Assembly (NCBI GenBank): GCA_031291905.1
Contig: JARLIC010000134.1
Span: forward strand, 1-6,559
DNA length: 6,559 nt
Direction: 5' to 3'
From: Minisyncoccota bacterium
Lineage (GTDB): Bacteria; Patescibacteriota; Minisyncoccia; UBA6257; 2-01-FULL-56-20
The number at the start of each line of letters is the position of its first letter. Within the stretch, counting starts at the first letter, position 1. The notes beneath the pieces were generated by a model. The model saw only the letters and a program-made list of their open reading frames with translations, had not been told where the DNA came from and searched no databases. The translations under genes and the position numbers were made by a program. Shown here piece after piece: positions 1 through 4,470 of this stretch.

Positions 1-42
1 GTTTCGATAGAGGAAATTATCAGGGAGACGGAAGAGGGATAG
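1..42 (+). CDS. Possible C-terminal tail of an upstream gene (partial)
   Basis: Frame 1 reads 13 codons (VSIEEIIRETEEG) and then a TAG at 40-42. The acidic, helix-like tail is plausible as the end of a real protein, and the stop lies two bases before the first arm of the palindrome at 44. The other two forward frames stop at 8-10 and 54-56 and give less protein-like peptides. Only a few residues are visible, so no family can be named and the call rests on plausibility and on the position of the palindrome immediately downstream. Confidence 0.3.
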   Translation, partial: VSIEEIIRETEEG

Positions 43-114
43 TGCGCCGTTTCTGAGGTTTTGCTGCTGTCCTGGGAACGGGCGCTCCGTTTCGCAAAAT
101 GTTGCTCGCTCATG

Positions 115-146
115 AAAAAGACCTCTTGAAACCAAGAGGTCTTTTT
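115..146. terminator. Rho-independent terminator-like hairpin inside element A
   Basis: A perfect 14-bp stem (115-128 with 133-146) closes a 4-nt loop (129-132). The 5' arm begins with an A-run and the 3' arm ends with a T-run, so it could terminate transcripts in either direction. The stem core GACCTC/GAGGTC flanked by A and T runs is nearly the same as in the terminator at 678-706. Its position suits termination of the gene that may end at 42 and insulation of the gene starting at 323. Confidence 0.75.
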
Positions 147-150
147 CTAC

Positions 151-197
151 GGATAATTGCTCCATCGTCCTCCAAGAGTCGGGATGGGCAATTATCC
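151..197. repeat. Second internal stem of element A
   Basis: Bases 151-160 (GGATAATTGC) are the exact reverse complement of 188-197. After skipping one base (161), pairing continues as CCATC (162-166) with GATGG (183-187). This gives about 15 bp with a single bulge and a 16-nt loop. No T-run follows, so it is not a simple terminator. Together with the hairpin at 115-146 it puts two side-by-side hairpins on top of the long 31-bp stem. Confidence 0.65.
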
Positions 198-310
198 TAT
201 TTGCTCGCGCATTTTCGGCTCACTCCGCTTATTGTTCCCAGGACAGCAGCAAAACCTCAGAAACGTCGCCACTTATTTCTTCTCTTCTCTCAAATTTTCT
301 TTAAAAGATA

Positions 311-316
311 TACAAT
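311..316 (+). promoter_or_regulatory. -10 element of the NIF3-like gene, leaderless spacing
   Basis: TACAAT differs from the consensus TATAAT at one base and ends 6 nt before the ATG at 323. No Shine-Dalgarno sequence lies between them, and a normal start site 7 nt after the hexamer would fall on the A of the ATG. The -35 region is weak and there is no upstream TG. Confidence 0.55.
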
Positions 317-322
317 TTAGTT

Positions 323-640
323 ATGGCAAACTATAAGATAATCGTTTTTGTTCCGCTCGATCATGCCGATAAGGTCCGCGAGGCGATTGGCACCGCAGGC
401 GGCGGCAAGCTTGGCAAATATTCCTTTTGTAGTTTTTCGACGCGAGGCATCGGAAGGTTCAGGCCTGATAATGGTGCAAATCCGCACATCGGCACGGTTG
501 GAAAATTCGAGGAGGTTGAAGAGGAAAGGATCGAGATTACATGCGATGAAGGGGCGGTGGGTGATGTTGTTACCGCAATCAAACGAGTTCATCCCTACGA
601 GGAAATAGCGATGGATGTCTGGCCACTAACCGATTGGTGA
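323..640 (+). CDS. NIF3/YqfO-like single-domain protein (PII/CutA-like fold)
   Basis: This 105-residue protein looks like the stand-alone version of the small domain inserted in NIF3/YqfO proteins. Visible features are an N-terminal strand KIIVFVPLDHADKVREAI, a central glycine-rich GxFxPxxGANPxIG segment (about 44-57), an acidic GKFEEVEEERIE strand (60-71), and the C-terminal signature HPYEEIAMDVWPL (90-102), which in the family usually reads HPYEEPAYDVYPL. Such proteins form PII/CutA-like oligomers. Their biochemical role is unsettled and database names such as cytochrome biogenesis or toxin protein are unreliable. The length suits a complete single domain. The start at 323 is set by the -10 element 6 nt upstream and the lack of an SD. 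A terminator follows 38 nt after the stop, so it is probably transcribed alone. Codon use is less GC-biased than in the pilus genes. Confidence 0.8.
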   Translation: MANYKIIVFVPLDHADKVREAIGTAGGGKLGKYSFCSFSTRGIGRFRPDNGANPHIGTVGKFEEVEEERIEITCDEGAVGDVVTAIKRVHPYEEIAMDVWPLTDW

Positions 641-677
641 TTTGAATTATGATTTCCGGATAAACAAAAAGTAAAAC

Positions 678-706
678 AAAAAAGACCTCCTGAGGGGTCT
701 TTTTTT
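678..706. terminator. Rho-independent terminator after the NIF3-like gene
   Basis: A 12-bp stem (678-689 with 694-705, one T-G wobble at 688/695) closes the loop CTGA (690-693). It has a leading A-run and a trailing run of seven Ts (700-706), so it is bidirectional in form. It lies 38 nt after the stop codon at 640. The core GACCTC and the flanking A/T runs repeat those of the hairpin at 115-146. Confidence 0.85.
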
Positions 707-727
707 GTCGATCTGACTTGAGTCCGC

Positions 728-851
728 CAGGATTGCTATCCTTTTTCATCATAATCCGATCAATCATTTCGTCAAATAAGATTTAATGATTTTTTAATCT
801 GCAGTGGACCCTCGGGGGATCGAGCCCCGCAGATCGTGGATAGCAATCCTG
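728..851. repeat. 14-bp inverted repeat flanking an AT-rich stretch and half of a tRNA-like sequence
   Basis: CAGGATTGCTATCC at 728-741 is the exact reverse complement of 838-851. The right arm lies in the anticodon-arm part of the tRNA-like structure at 805-872, so the left arm is an inverted copy of that arm outside the structure. The 96 bp between the arms are AT-rich up to about 800 and then GC-rich. A second short match, CGATCTG at 709-715 against CAGATCG at 830-836, suggests the copied segment may be a little longer but rearranged. Confidence 0.65.
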
Positions 852-872
852 ATCCGGCACCAAGCAGGGCCC
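805..872 (-). pseudogene. tRNA-like structure, probably a degenerate tRNA
   Basis: Read on the minus strand from 872, GGGCCCT (872-866) pairs with AGGGTCC (812-806), seven pairs with one G-T, followed by an A at the discriminator position (805). A 5-bp stem CGGGG/CCCCG (829-825 with 817-813) holds a 7-nt loop CTCGATC, close to the T-loop consensus TTCRANY. Between them a 5-bp stem GATTG/CGATC with loop CTATCCA can form an anticodon-like arm with T at position 33, and TGGT/ATCA a small D-like arm with loop GCCGG. At 68 nt it is short. Position 8 is G not T, the variable loop has only 2 nt, the base after the would-be anticodon ATC is C, and no CCA is encoded. The acceptor and T-arm look genuine and the middle looks decayed or replaced. 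On the + strand the T-arm region would be read as DPRGIEPR, which I recall as a common spurious peptide from antisense tRNA 3' halves. A working unusual tRNA is less likely. Confidence 0.45.
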
Positions 873-923
873 ACCGCGCAGTTCATCCTACTCACGAGCG
901 ATAAAGAAAAGCTGAAGAAGGGT

Positions 924-929
924 TATAAT
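924..929 (+). promoter_or_regulatory. Perfect -10 hexamer of the ASCH gene with GGGA discriminator
   Basis: TATAAT ends 6 nt before the ATG at 936. The six bases between are GGGAGC. The GGGA directly after the hexamer matches the discriminator known to contact sigma region 1.2. As an SD this purine run would sit only a base or so from the ATG, which is too close to work, so it is better read as promoter DNA than as a ribosome binding site. Confidence 0.65.
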
Positions 930-935
930 GGGAGC

Positions 936-1301
936 ATGGCGATCATGAATGCGAAGAAGATTGGGAAGGAATGGATACTGCGTTTTCGCGCCACGGACAA
1001 GGATAATTTTCTTGAAATAAGGAATGGCGTTAAGGTTGTGGAAACCAGGGCGGCCACGCCGAAATATCGCGGGGTCAAAAAAGGCGACGTATTGGTGATC
1101 GTTTGCGGCAGGGACCGCCTCAAAAAGAGTGTGAGGTGTGTCAGCGTATTTTCCTCCATCGGAGCGATGACGAAGGCGATACCGCACAAAAAGATCATGC
1201 CTTCGGCGTCGTCCGTCGCCGAAATGAGAAAGGTATATTACGGGTATCCGGGCTATCGCGAAAAACTCAAAAAATACGGGGTCATCGCGTTCGAGATATA
1301 A
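936..1301 (+). CDS. ASCH-domain (PUA-like fold) protein
   Basis: This 121-residue protein carries the ASCH signature GxKxxExR exactly (G31, K33, E36, R38), inside a segment FLEIRNGVKVVETR. The next element, YRGVKKGDVLVIV (44-56), fits the GD-containing strand of the fold. The C-terminal part YYGYPGYREKLKKYGVIAFEI (101-121) resembles the typical end of small ASCH proteins, in which a YY-rich helix leads to a final GVIAFEI-type strand. ASCH domains share the PUA-like beta-barrel, and RNA or modified-nucleoside binding is the usual proposal; no specific substrate can be read here. The frame is open back to an ATG at 804, but that stretch crosses the tRNA-like structure and the promoter, so the start is placed at 936. 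No terminator hairpin follows except the large palindrome 59 nt downstream. Codon use differs from the pilus genes. Confidence 0.85.
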   Translation: MAIMNAKKIGKEWILRFRATDKDNFLEIRNGVKVVETRAATPKYRGVKKGDVLVIVCGRDRLKKSVRCVSVFSSIGAMTKAIPHKKIMPSASSVAEMRKVYYGYPGYREKLKKYGVIAFEI

Positions 1302-1360
1302 AGAGAATATCGGGAAAATAGTGATTGATAAGGAATTGGTCATCCGATAAAAAGAGGACA

Positions 1361-1493
1361 GAGATGAGCGGGGAGGAACGCCTCATTCTTTTGGGGTATC
1401 TCGGAGGCGCGTAGGCGCCGAGAGCTAAGGTGCGCACTCAGCAGAGTGCGACACCGTCCCCAAAAGAATGAGGCGTTCCTCCCCGCTCATCTC
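1361..1493. repeat. Long palindromic element B: perfect 36-bp arms topped by two hairpins
   Basis: Bases 1361-1396 are the exact reverse complement of 1458-1493 (36 of 36). The 61-bp centre folds into two separate hairpins. The first is 1399-1404 (TCTCGG) with 1418-1423 (CCGAGA), with an extra CGC/GCG pairing inside. The second is GGTG plus CGCACTC (1429-1439) with GAGTGCG (1444-1450) and CACC (1452-1455), an 11-bp stem with one bulged base and loop AGCA. Drawn as single strand the element is T-shaped. It fills most of the gap between the ASCH gene and pilT and ends 18 bp before the pilT extended -10. It could stop upstream transcription, act as a protein-binding cruciform, or be a non-autonomous mobile element. 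None of these is shown by the sequence alone. Confidence 0.9.
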
Positions 1494-1511
1494 CCCCTTC
1501 TTTTGTCATTG

Positions 1512-1520
1512 TGGTAATAT
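1512..1520 (+). promoter_or_regulatory. Extended -10 promoter of pilT
   Basis: TGGTAATAT combines the TGn extension with a hexamer matching TATAAT at four of six bases. It ends 7 nt before the ATG at 1528. The spacer TACTCAT has no SD character. The element starts 18 bp after palindrome B ends, so the palindrome lies where a -35 element or an upstream regulator would sit. Confidence 0.6.
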
Positions 1521-1527
1521 TACTCAT

Positions 1528-2601
1528 ATGGACGACTACACACAGAAGCTCAACGACCTATTGACGGCGACGGCGAAGCAGGGGGCATCCGATCTTCATC
1601 TTGCGGTGGGGCGCCACCCGACGCTCCGCATCGACGGCGTGCTCGTGCCGCTCCAGCAGGAGCCGATCATCACCCCGGAAATGATGGAGGGGCTCATCGG
1701 CGGGCTCGTGACCGCCGACCAGAAGATCAAGCTTCTTGCTCAGCGGCAGCTCGACTTCGCGTACAGCTTCGAGGACAAGGCGCGCTTCCGCGTGAACGCG
1801 TATTTCCAGCGCGGCTATCTCGCCGCGGTGCTCCGCCTTGTGCCCGCGCAGATCAAGACCATCGAGGAGCTGAACCTTCCGCCTCTGCTCCACGACCTTT
1901 CCAAGCTTTCCCAGGGATTCATCCTGCTCGTCGGCCCCGCCGGCCACGGCAAATCGTCCACGCTCGCCGCGATCGTCGACGAGATCAACCACTCGCGCTC
2001 CGACCACATCATCACCATCGAGGATCCGGTGGAATATCTTTTCACGCAGGACCAGTGCATGATCTCCCAGCGCGAGGTCGGCAACGATACGCTCTCGTTC
2101 CATTCCGCATTGCGCACGGTGCTCCGCCAGGACCCGGACGTGGTGATGATCGGCGAGATGCGCGACGCGGTCTCCATCTCGACGGCGATGACCGCGGCCG
2201 AGACGGGCCATCTTGTGCTCTCCACCCTCCACACGAACTCCGCGGCGCAGACGATCGACCGTATCATCGATTCGTTCCCGCCGGAACAGCAGAGTCAGGT
2301 CACTTCGCAGCTTGCCGCGACGCTCGTCGCGATCGTCTCGCAGCGTCTGTTGCCCCGCATCTCGGGCGGCCGCGTACCGGCGGCGGAGATCATGATCGTG
2401 AACCCGGCGATCCGCAACCTCATCCGCGAACGCAAAACGTACCAGATCGACCTCGTCATCGAGACCAGCCTGCAGGAGGGCATGGTCACGCTCAACCGCT
2501 CGCTCGTGAATCTCGTGAAGAACAAGGAGGTCTCCATGGAGAACGCCGAGCTCTATTCGCTGAATCCGGCCGAGCTGAGGATCCTGCTCGAACGGAGCTA
2601 A
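1528..2601 (+). CDS. pilT: Type IV pilus retraction ATPase PilT
   Basis: This 357-residue hexameric AAA-type ATPase of the secretion superfamily powers pilus retraction at the inner face of the membrane. The Walker A motif is GPAGHGKSS (136-144; canonical GPTGSGKST). The Asp box is TIEDPVEY (163-170), and Walker B is DPDVVMIGEMRD (202-213) with the catalytic E210. The His box region ETGHLVLSTLHTNSA (225-239) is intact. The C-terminal motif AIRNLIRE (294-301), characteristic of PilT and needed for retraction, argues against PilB. The N-terminal ASDLHLAVGRHPTLRIDG segment is the usual PAS-like domain. Length fits PilT (about 345-370). An in-frame ATG at 1468 lies inside palindrome B; 1528 is preferred because the extended -10 ends 7 nt before it and the protein then starts like its relatives. 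pilC follows after 3 nt. The Walker A changes keep GxxGxGKS, so activity is expected. Confidence 0.97.
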   Translation: MDDYTQKLNDLLTATAKQGASDLHLAVGRHPTLRIDGVLVPLQQEPIITPEMMEGLIGGLVTADQKIKLLAQRQLDFAYSFEDKARFRVNAYFQRGYLAAVLRLVPAQIKTIEELNLPPLLHDLSKLSQGFILLVGPAGHGKSSTLAAIVDEINHSRSDHIITIEDPVEYLFTQDQCMISQREVGNDTLSFHSALRTVLRQDPDVVMIGEMRDAVSISTAMTAAETGHLVLSTLHTNSAAQTIDRIIDSFPPEQQSQVTSQLAATLVAIVSQRLLPRISGGRVPAAEIMIVNPAIRNLIRERKTYQIDLVIETSLQEGMVTLNRSLVNLVKNKEVSMENAELYSLNPAELRILLERS

Positions 2602-2604
2602 CGT

Positions 2605-3816
2605 ATGAAATTCAAGTATCAGGCAAAAACCAAGGACGGGGAGATGCAGGTGGGATTCGTGGAGGCGACCAATCGCGATATGGCGGTATCCATCCTCACC
2701 ACCCACGGCCTTTTTGTGATGAGCGTCGTCGAGGAATCGGAGCCGGGCCTTCTGGACCGCGTTTCGCAGTTCTTCGCGCGCGCGAAGCAGAAGGACCTCG
2801 TGATATTTGCACGCCAGCTCGCGACCCTGCTCGAGGCGCGTCTTCCCCTCGGTGATGCGCTGAAGATCCTCCGCCAGCAGACGGAGAACGTGACGCTCAG
2901 GGAGGCGATCTATCAGATATCCCAGGACATCGACGCGGGACTTTCCTTCTCGCAGGCGCTCGCGCGGCAGGGGCACACCTTCCCCGATTACTACACCGAG
3001 ATGGTCCGCGCGGCGGAGGTCACCGGCAACATGAACGAGGTGGCGGTGTTCCTTGCGGATTACACCGAGAAGGAGGGCGACCTTGCGAGCAAGGTGTCCT
3101 CGGCACTTATCTATCCCGCCATCGTGCTCCTGCTTTTTGTCGCCGTCGCGTTCGTCCTGCTCGCGTTCGTATTCCCGTCGCTTGGCGACGTGTTCGCGCA
3201 GAACGGAGTCACGCTTCCGTGGTATACGCAGGTATTGCTCGATACGGGGAACTTCCTGCAGAAATGGTGGCCGGCGGTGCTCGTTGCCGGGGTCGTGCTC
3301 TCGGTGCTCGGTATCAATTACGCCGAGACCGACGAGGGGATCGCGCTGATCGACGAGGCGAAGATCCGCGTCCCGATCGCGAAAAAGGTGTTCATTCCGG
3401 TCGTGCTCGCGCGCTTCGGCAATTCCGCGGCGCTCCTCGTGCACGGCGGCATCCCCATTGCGCAGTCCCTCGAGATCCTGAGCCACATGCTCGGGAACAC
3501 GCTGTACCGCGACATCACGCACCAGATCGCGGACGACGTGCGGCAGGGGTCGCTCCTTTCCGAGAGCATCGCGAAGTATCCCGGGTATTTCCCGCCGCTC
3601 GTCTCGCAGATGCTCGCCGTGGGGGAGACGACCGGCAAGATCGAGGAGATGTTCGGGCGCGTGGCGACCATCTATACCCGCGAGTCGGACGAGGTGACCA
3701 ACAATCTCGTCGATCTCATCCAGCCGATCATGATGATCGGCATGGGCCTCATGGTGGGCCTGCTCTTTGCGTCGGTGCTGATCCCGATCTACAACCTGAC
3801 CGCGAATATCCATTAA
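2605..3816 (+). CDS. pilC: Type IV pilus inner-membrane platform protein PilC
   Basis: This 403-residue polytopic protein transmits ATPase motion to pilin insertion and removal. It has the two repeated T2SF domains. The first contains FARQLATLLEARLPLGDALKIL (68-89) and AAEVTGNMNEV (136-146); the second contains ARFGNSAALLVHGGIPIAQSLEIL (269-292) and AVGETTGKIEEM (338-349). Hydrophobic segments lie at about 168-193, 221-238 and 369-396, as expected for PilC/GspF. Length is full. The ATG follows the pilT stop by 3 nt, and an SD (GGAG, 2594-2597) sits 7 nt upstream inside the end of pilT. This contrasts with the leaderless-type starts of other genes here and fits translation from a pilT-pilC message. 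Codons are strongly GC-ending. No terminator follows before the pilin promoter. Confidence 0.97.
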   Translation: MKFKYQAKTKDGEMQVGFVEATNRDMAVSILTTHGLFVMSVVEESEPGLLDRVSQFFARAKQKDLVIFARQLATLLEARLPLGDALKILRQQTENVTLREAIYQISQDIDAGLSFSQALARQGHTFPDYYTEMVRAAEVTGNMNEVAVFLADYTEKEGDLASKVSSALIYPAIVLLLFVAVAFVLLAFVFPSLGDVFAQNGVTLPWYTQVLLDTGNFLQKWWPAVLVAGVVLSVLGINYAETDEGIALIDEAKIRVPIAKKVFIPVVLARFGNSAALLVHGGIPIAQSLEILSHMLGNTLYRDITHQIADDVRQGSLLSESIAKYPGYFPPLVSQMLAVGETTGKIEEMFGRVATIYTRESDEVTNNLVDLIQPIMMIGMGLMVGLLFASVLIPIYNLTANIH

Positions 3817-3831
3817 AAGGAATGCGGGGTA

Positions 3832-3840
3832 TGGTATAAT
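3832..3840 (+). promoter_or_regulatory. Strong extended -10 promoter of the pilin gene
   Basis: TGGTATAAT is a perfect extended -10 (TGn plus consensus hexamer) 16 nt after the pilC stop. The expected start near 3847 gives a leader of about 50 nt before the ATG at 3898, unlike the other promoters here. It is the best match in the window, which fits the need for large amounts of pilin. Confidence 0.7.
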
Positions 3841-3897
3841 GAAAACAACCAGTAAAAGGTCGAGCAATTTCAGCGAGCAAAAAGAACATTCGAACTC

Positions 3898-4398
3898 ATG
3901 ACCATCAAGAAAGAGAAAGGCTTCACCCTTATCGAGATCCTCATTGTGGTCGCGATCATCGCCGTTCTGGCGTCCATCGTGATCGTGGGTGTGGGTCCCG
4001 CACAGCAGTCGGGCCGCGATGCACGGAGGATCTCGGATCTTCAGAACGTCCGCAACGGGCTTCAGTTGTACTACAGCAAGTGCGGTTTCTATCCGGGAGC
4101 GACCTCCGGGTCGACCCTTTGCCCGGCCCAGACGAACAGCTATGCCGGCATGACAACCGCTCTGACCGGGAGCAATCTCGGCATCAGCAGCATTCCGGTC
4201 GATCCGTCGTCGAACCGCAATTATTACTATGCGGCATCGGCCGATGGTTCCTCCTACACGCTCGGTGCGGTGTTGGAGAATCCGAACAACAGTGTGTTCA
4301 ACGGATATACCGCGCCGACGGCGGTAATCCCCACGAGTATCCCCGGCGGTACGTGCGCGTATACCACGACCCAGCCGAACTATTGCGTCTCCCTCTAG
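3898..4398 (+). CDS. Type IV pilin (prepilin with class III signal)
   Basis: This 166-residue prepilin has the leader MTIKKEKG followed by FTLIEILIVVAIIAVLASIVIVGV. PilD should cut after G8; F9 becomes the N-terminus and E13 is the essential Glu at +5. Residues 9-32 are the membrane and polymerisation helix. The amphipathic part continues through GRDARRISDLQNVRNGLQLYY (39-59). The globular head contains the DPSSNRNYYYAASADGSSYTLGAVLE pattern (102-127) typical of CPR and GspG-like pilins. Four cysteines (62, 75, 153, 163) could form two disulfides, the last pair enclosing a C-terminal loop. Mature length is 158. It is probably the major pilin, judging from its own strong promoter and the terminator after it. 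No SD is visible upstream. Codon use is less extreme than in pilT and pilC. Confidence 0.95.
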   Translation: MTIKKEKGFTLIEILIVVAIIAVLASIVIVGVGPAQQSGRDARRISDLQNVRNGLQLYYSKCGFYPGATSGSTLCPAQTNSYAGMTTALTGSNLGISSIPVDPSSNRNYYYAASADGSSYTLGAVLENPNNSVFNGYTAPTAVIPTSIPGGTCAYTTTQPNYCVSL

Positions 4399-4430
4399 AG
4401 AATAATAGAGAGAGATCCAACGGCATCCCC

Positions 4431-4456
4431 AAAGGTCCCGCTTCGGCGGGATTTTT
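4431..4456 (+). terminator. Rho-independent terminator after the pilin gene
   Basis: TCCCGC (4436-4441) pairs with GCGGGA (4446-4451) around a TTCG tetraloop closed by C-G, a very stable hairpin. Five Ts follow (4452-4456), and A4431-A4433 plus two wobbles can extend the stem into the T-run. It lies 32 nt after the pilin stop. The last T is also the first base of the TG extension of the next promoter. Confidence 0.9.
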
Positions 4457-4464
4457 GTTACAAT
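4456..4464 (+). promoter_or_regulatory. Extended -10 promoter of pilD, fused to the pilin terminator
   Basis: TGTTACAAT is an extended -10 with one mismatch to TATAAT, ending 6 nt before the ATG at 4471. The spacer GGAGGA looks like an SD but directly abuts the start codon, so it is better explained as a G-rich discriminator. The element begins on the last T of the preceding terminator. Confidence 0.65.
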
Positions 4465-4470
4465 GGAGGA

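Larger units (their letters stand above)
44..269. repeat. Long palindromic element A: 31-bp perfect terminal inverted repeats with internal hairpins
   Basis: Bases 49-79 are the exact reverse complement of 234-264 (31 of 31). The match continues outward to 44 and 269 with one mismatch (47/266). The 154 bp between the perfect arms hold a terminator-type hairpin (115-146) and a second stem (151-197). The motif TTGCTCGC occurs as a direct repeat at 102-109 and 201-208, next to CGCAAAATG (93-101) and an inverted relative of it near 207-216. There is no open frame that looks coding. The architecture resembles a non-autonomous MITE-like element or a structured intergenic repeat. Target-site duplications were not evident, so the type of element is inference. 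Confidence 0.8.

Noticed and set aside
44..269. Integron attC site or IS200/IS605 end as the explanation of element A
   Set aside because: Arms are long and perfect rather than the short imperfect boxes of attC, and no transposase, integrase or cassette structure is present.
99..320. 73-codon open frame inside palindromic element A
   Set aside because: It crosses the terminator hairpin, both stems and the right arm, and the peptide has no protein-like pattern.
579..767. 62-codon minus-strand frame after the NIF3-like gene
   Set aside because: It runs through the terminator at 678-706 and the inverted-repeat arm, with no family resemblance.
804..935. N-terminal extension of the ASCH gene to an ATG at 804
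   Set aside because: The extra 44 codons run through the antisense of a tRNA-like structure and the TATAAT promoter, and are not part of the ASCH fold.
888..1343. 151-codon minus-strand frame opposite the ASCH gene
   Set aside because: It is a shadow of a gene with a clear domain signature and has no promoter or recognisable motif.
1468..1527. N-terminal extension of pilT to an ATG at 1468
   Set aside because: The extension is encoded by the right arm of the palindrome and the promoter, adds a segment unlike PilT N-termini, and would need a start inside a 36-bp stem.
3839..3901. 20-codon leader ORF (starts MKTTSKRS) whose TGA overlaps the pilin ATG as ATGA
   Set aside because: Its ATG is part of the -10 hexamer, so a transcript from that promoter would start after it. 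There is no good SD. It could matter only for read-through from pilC, and a chance overlap is simpler.
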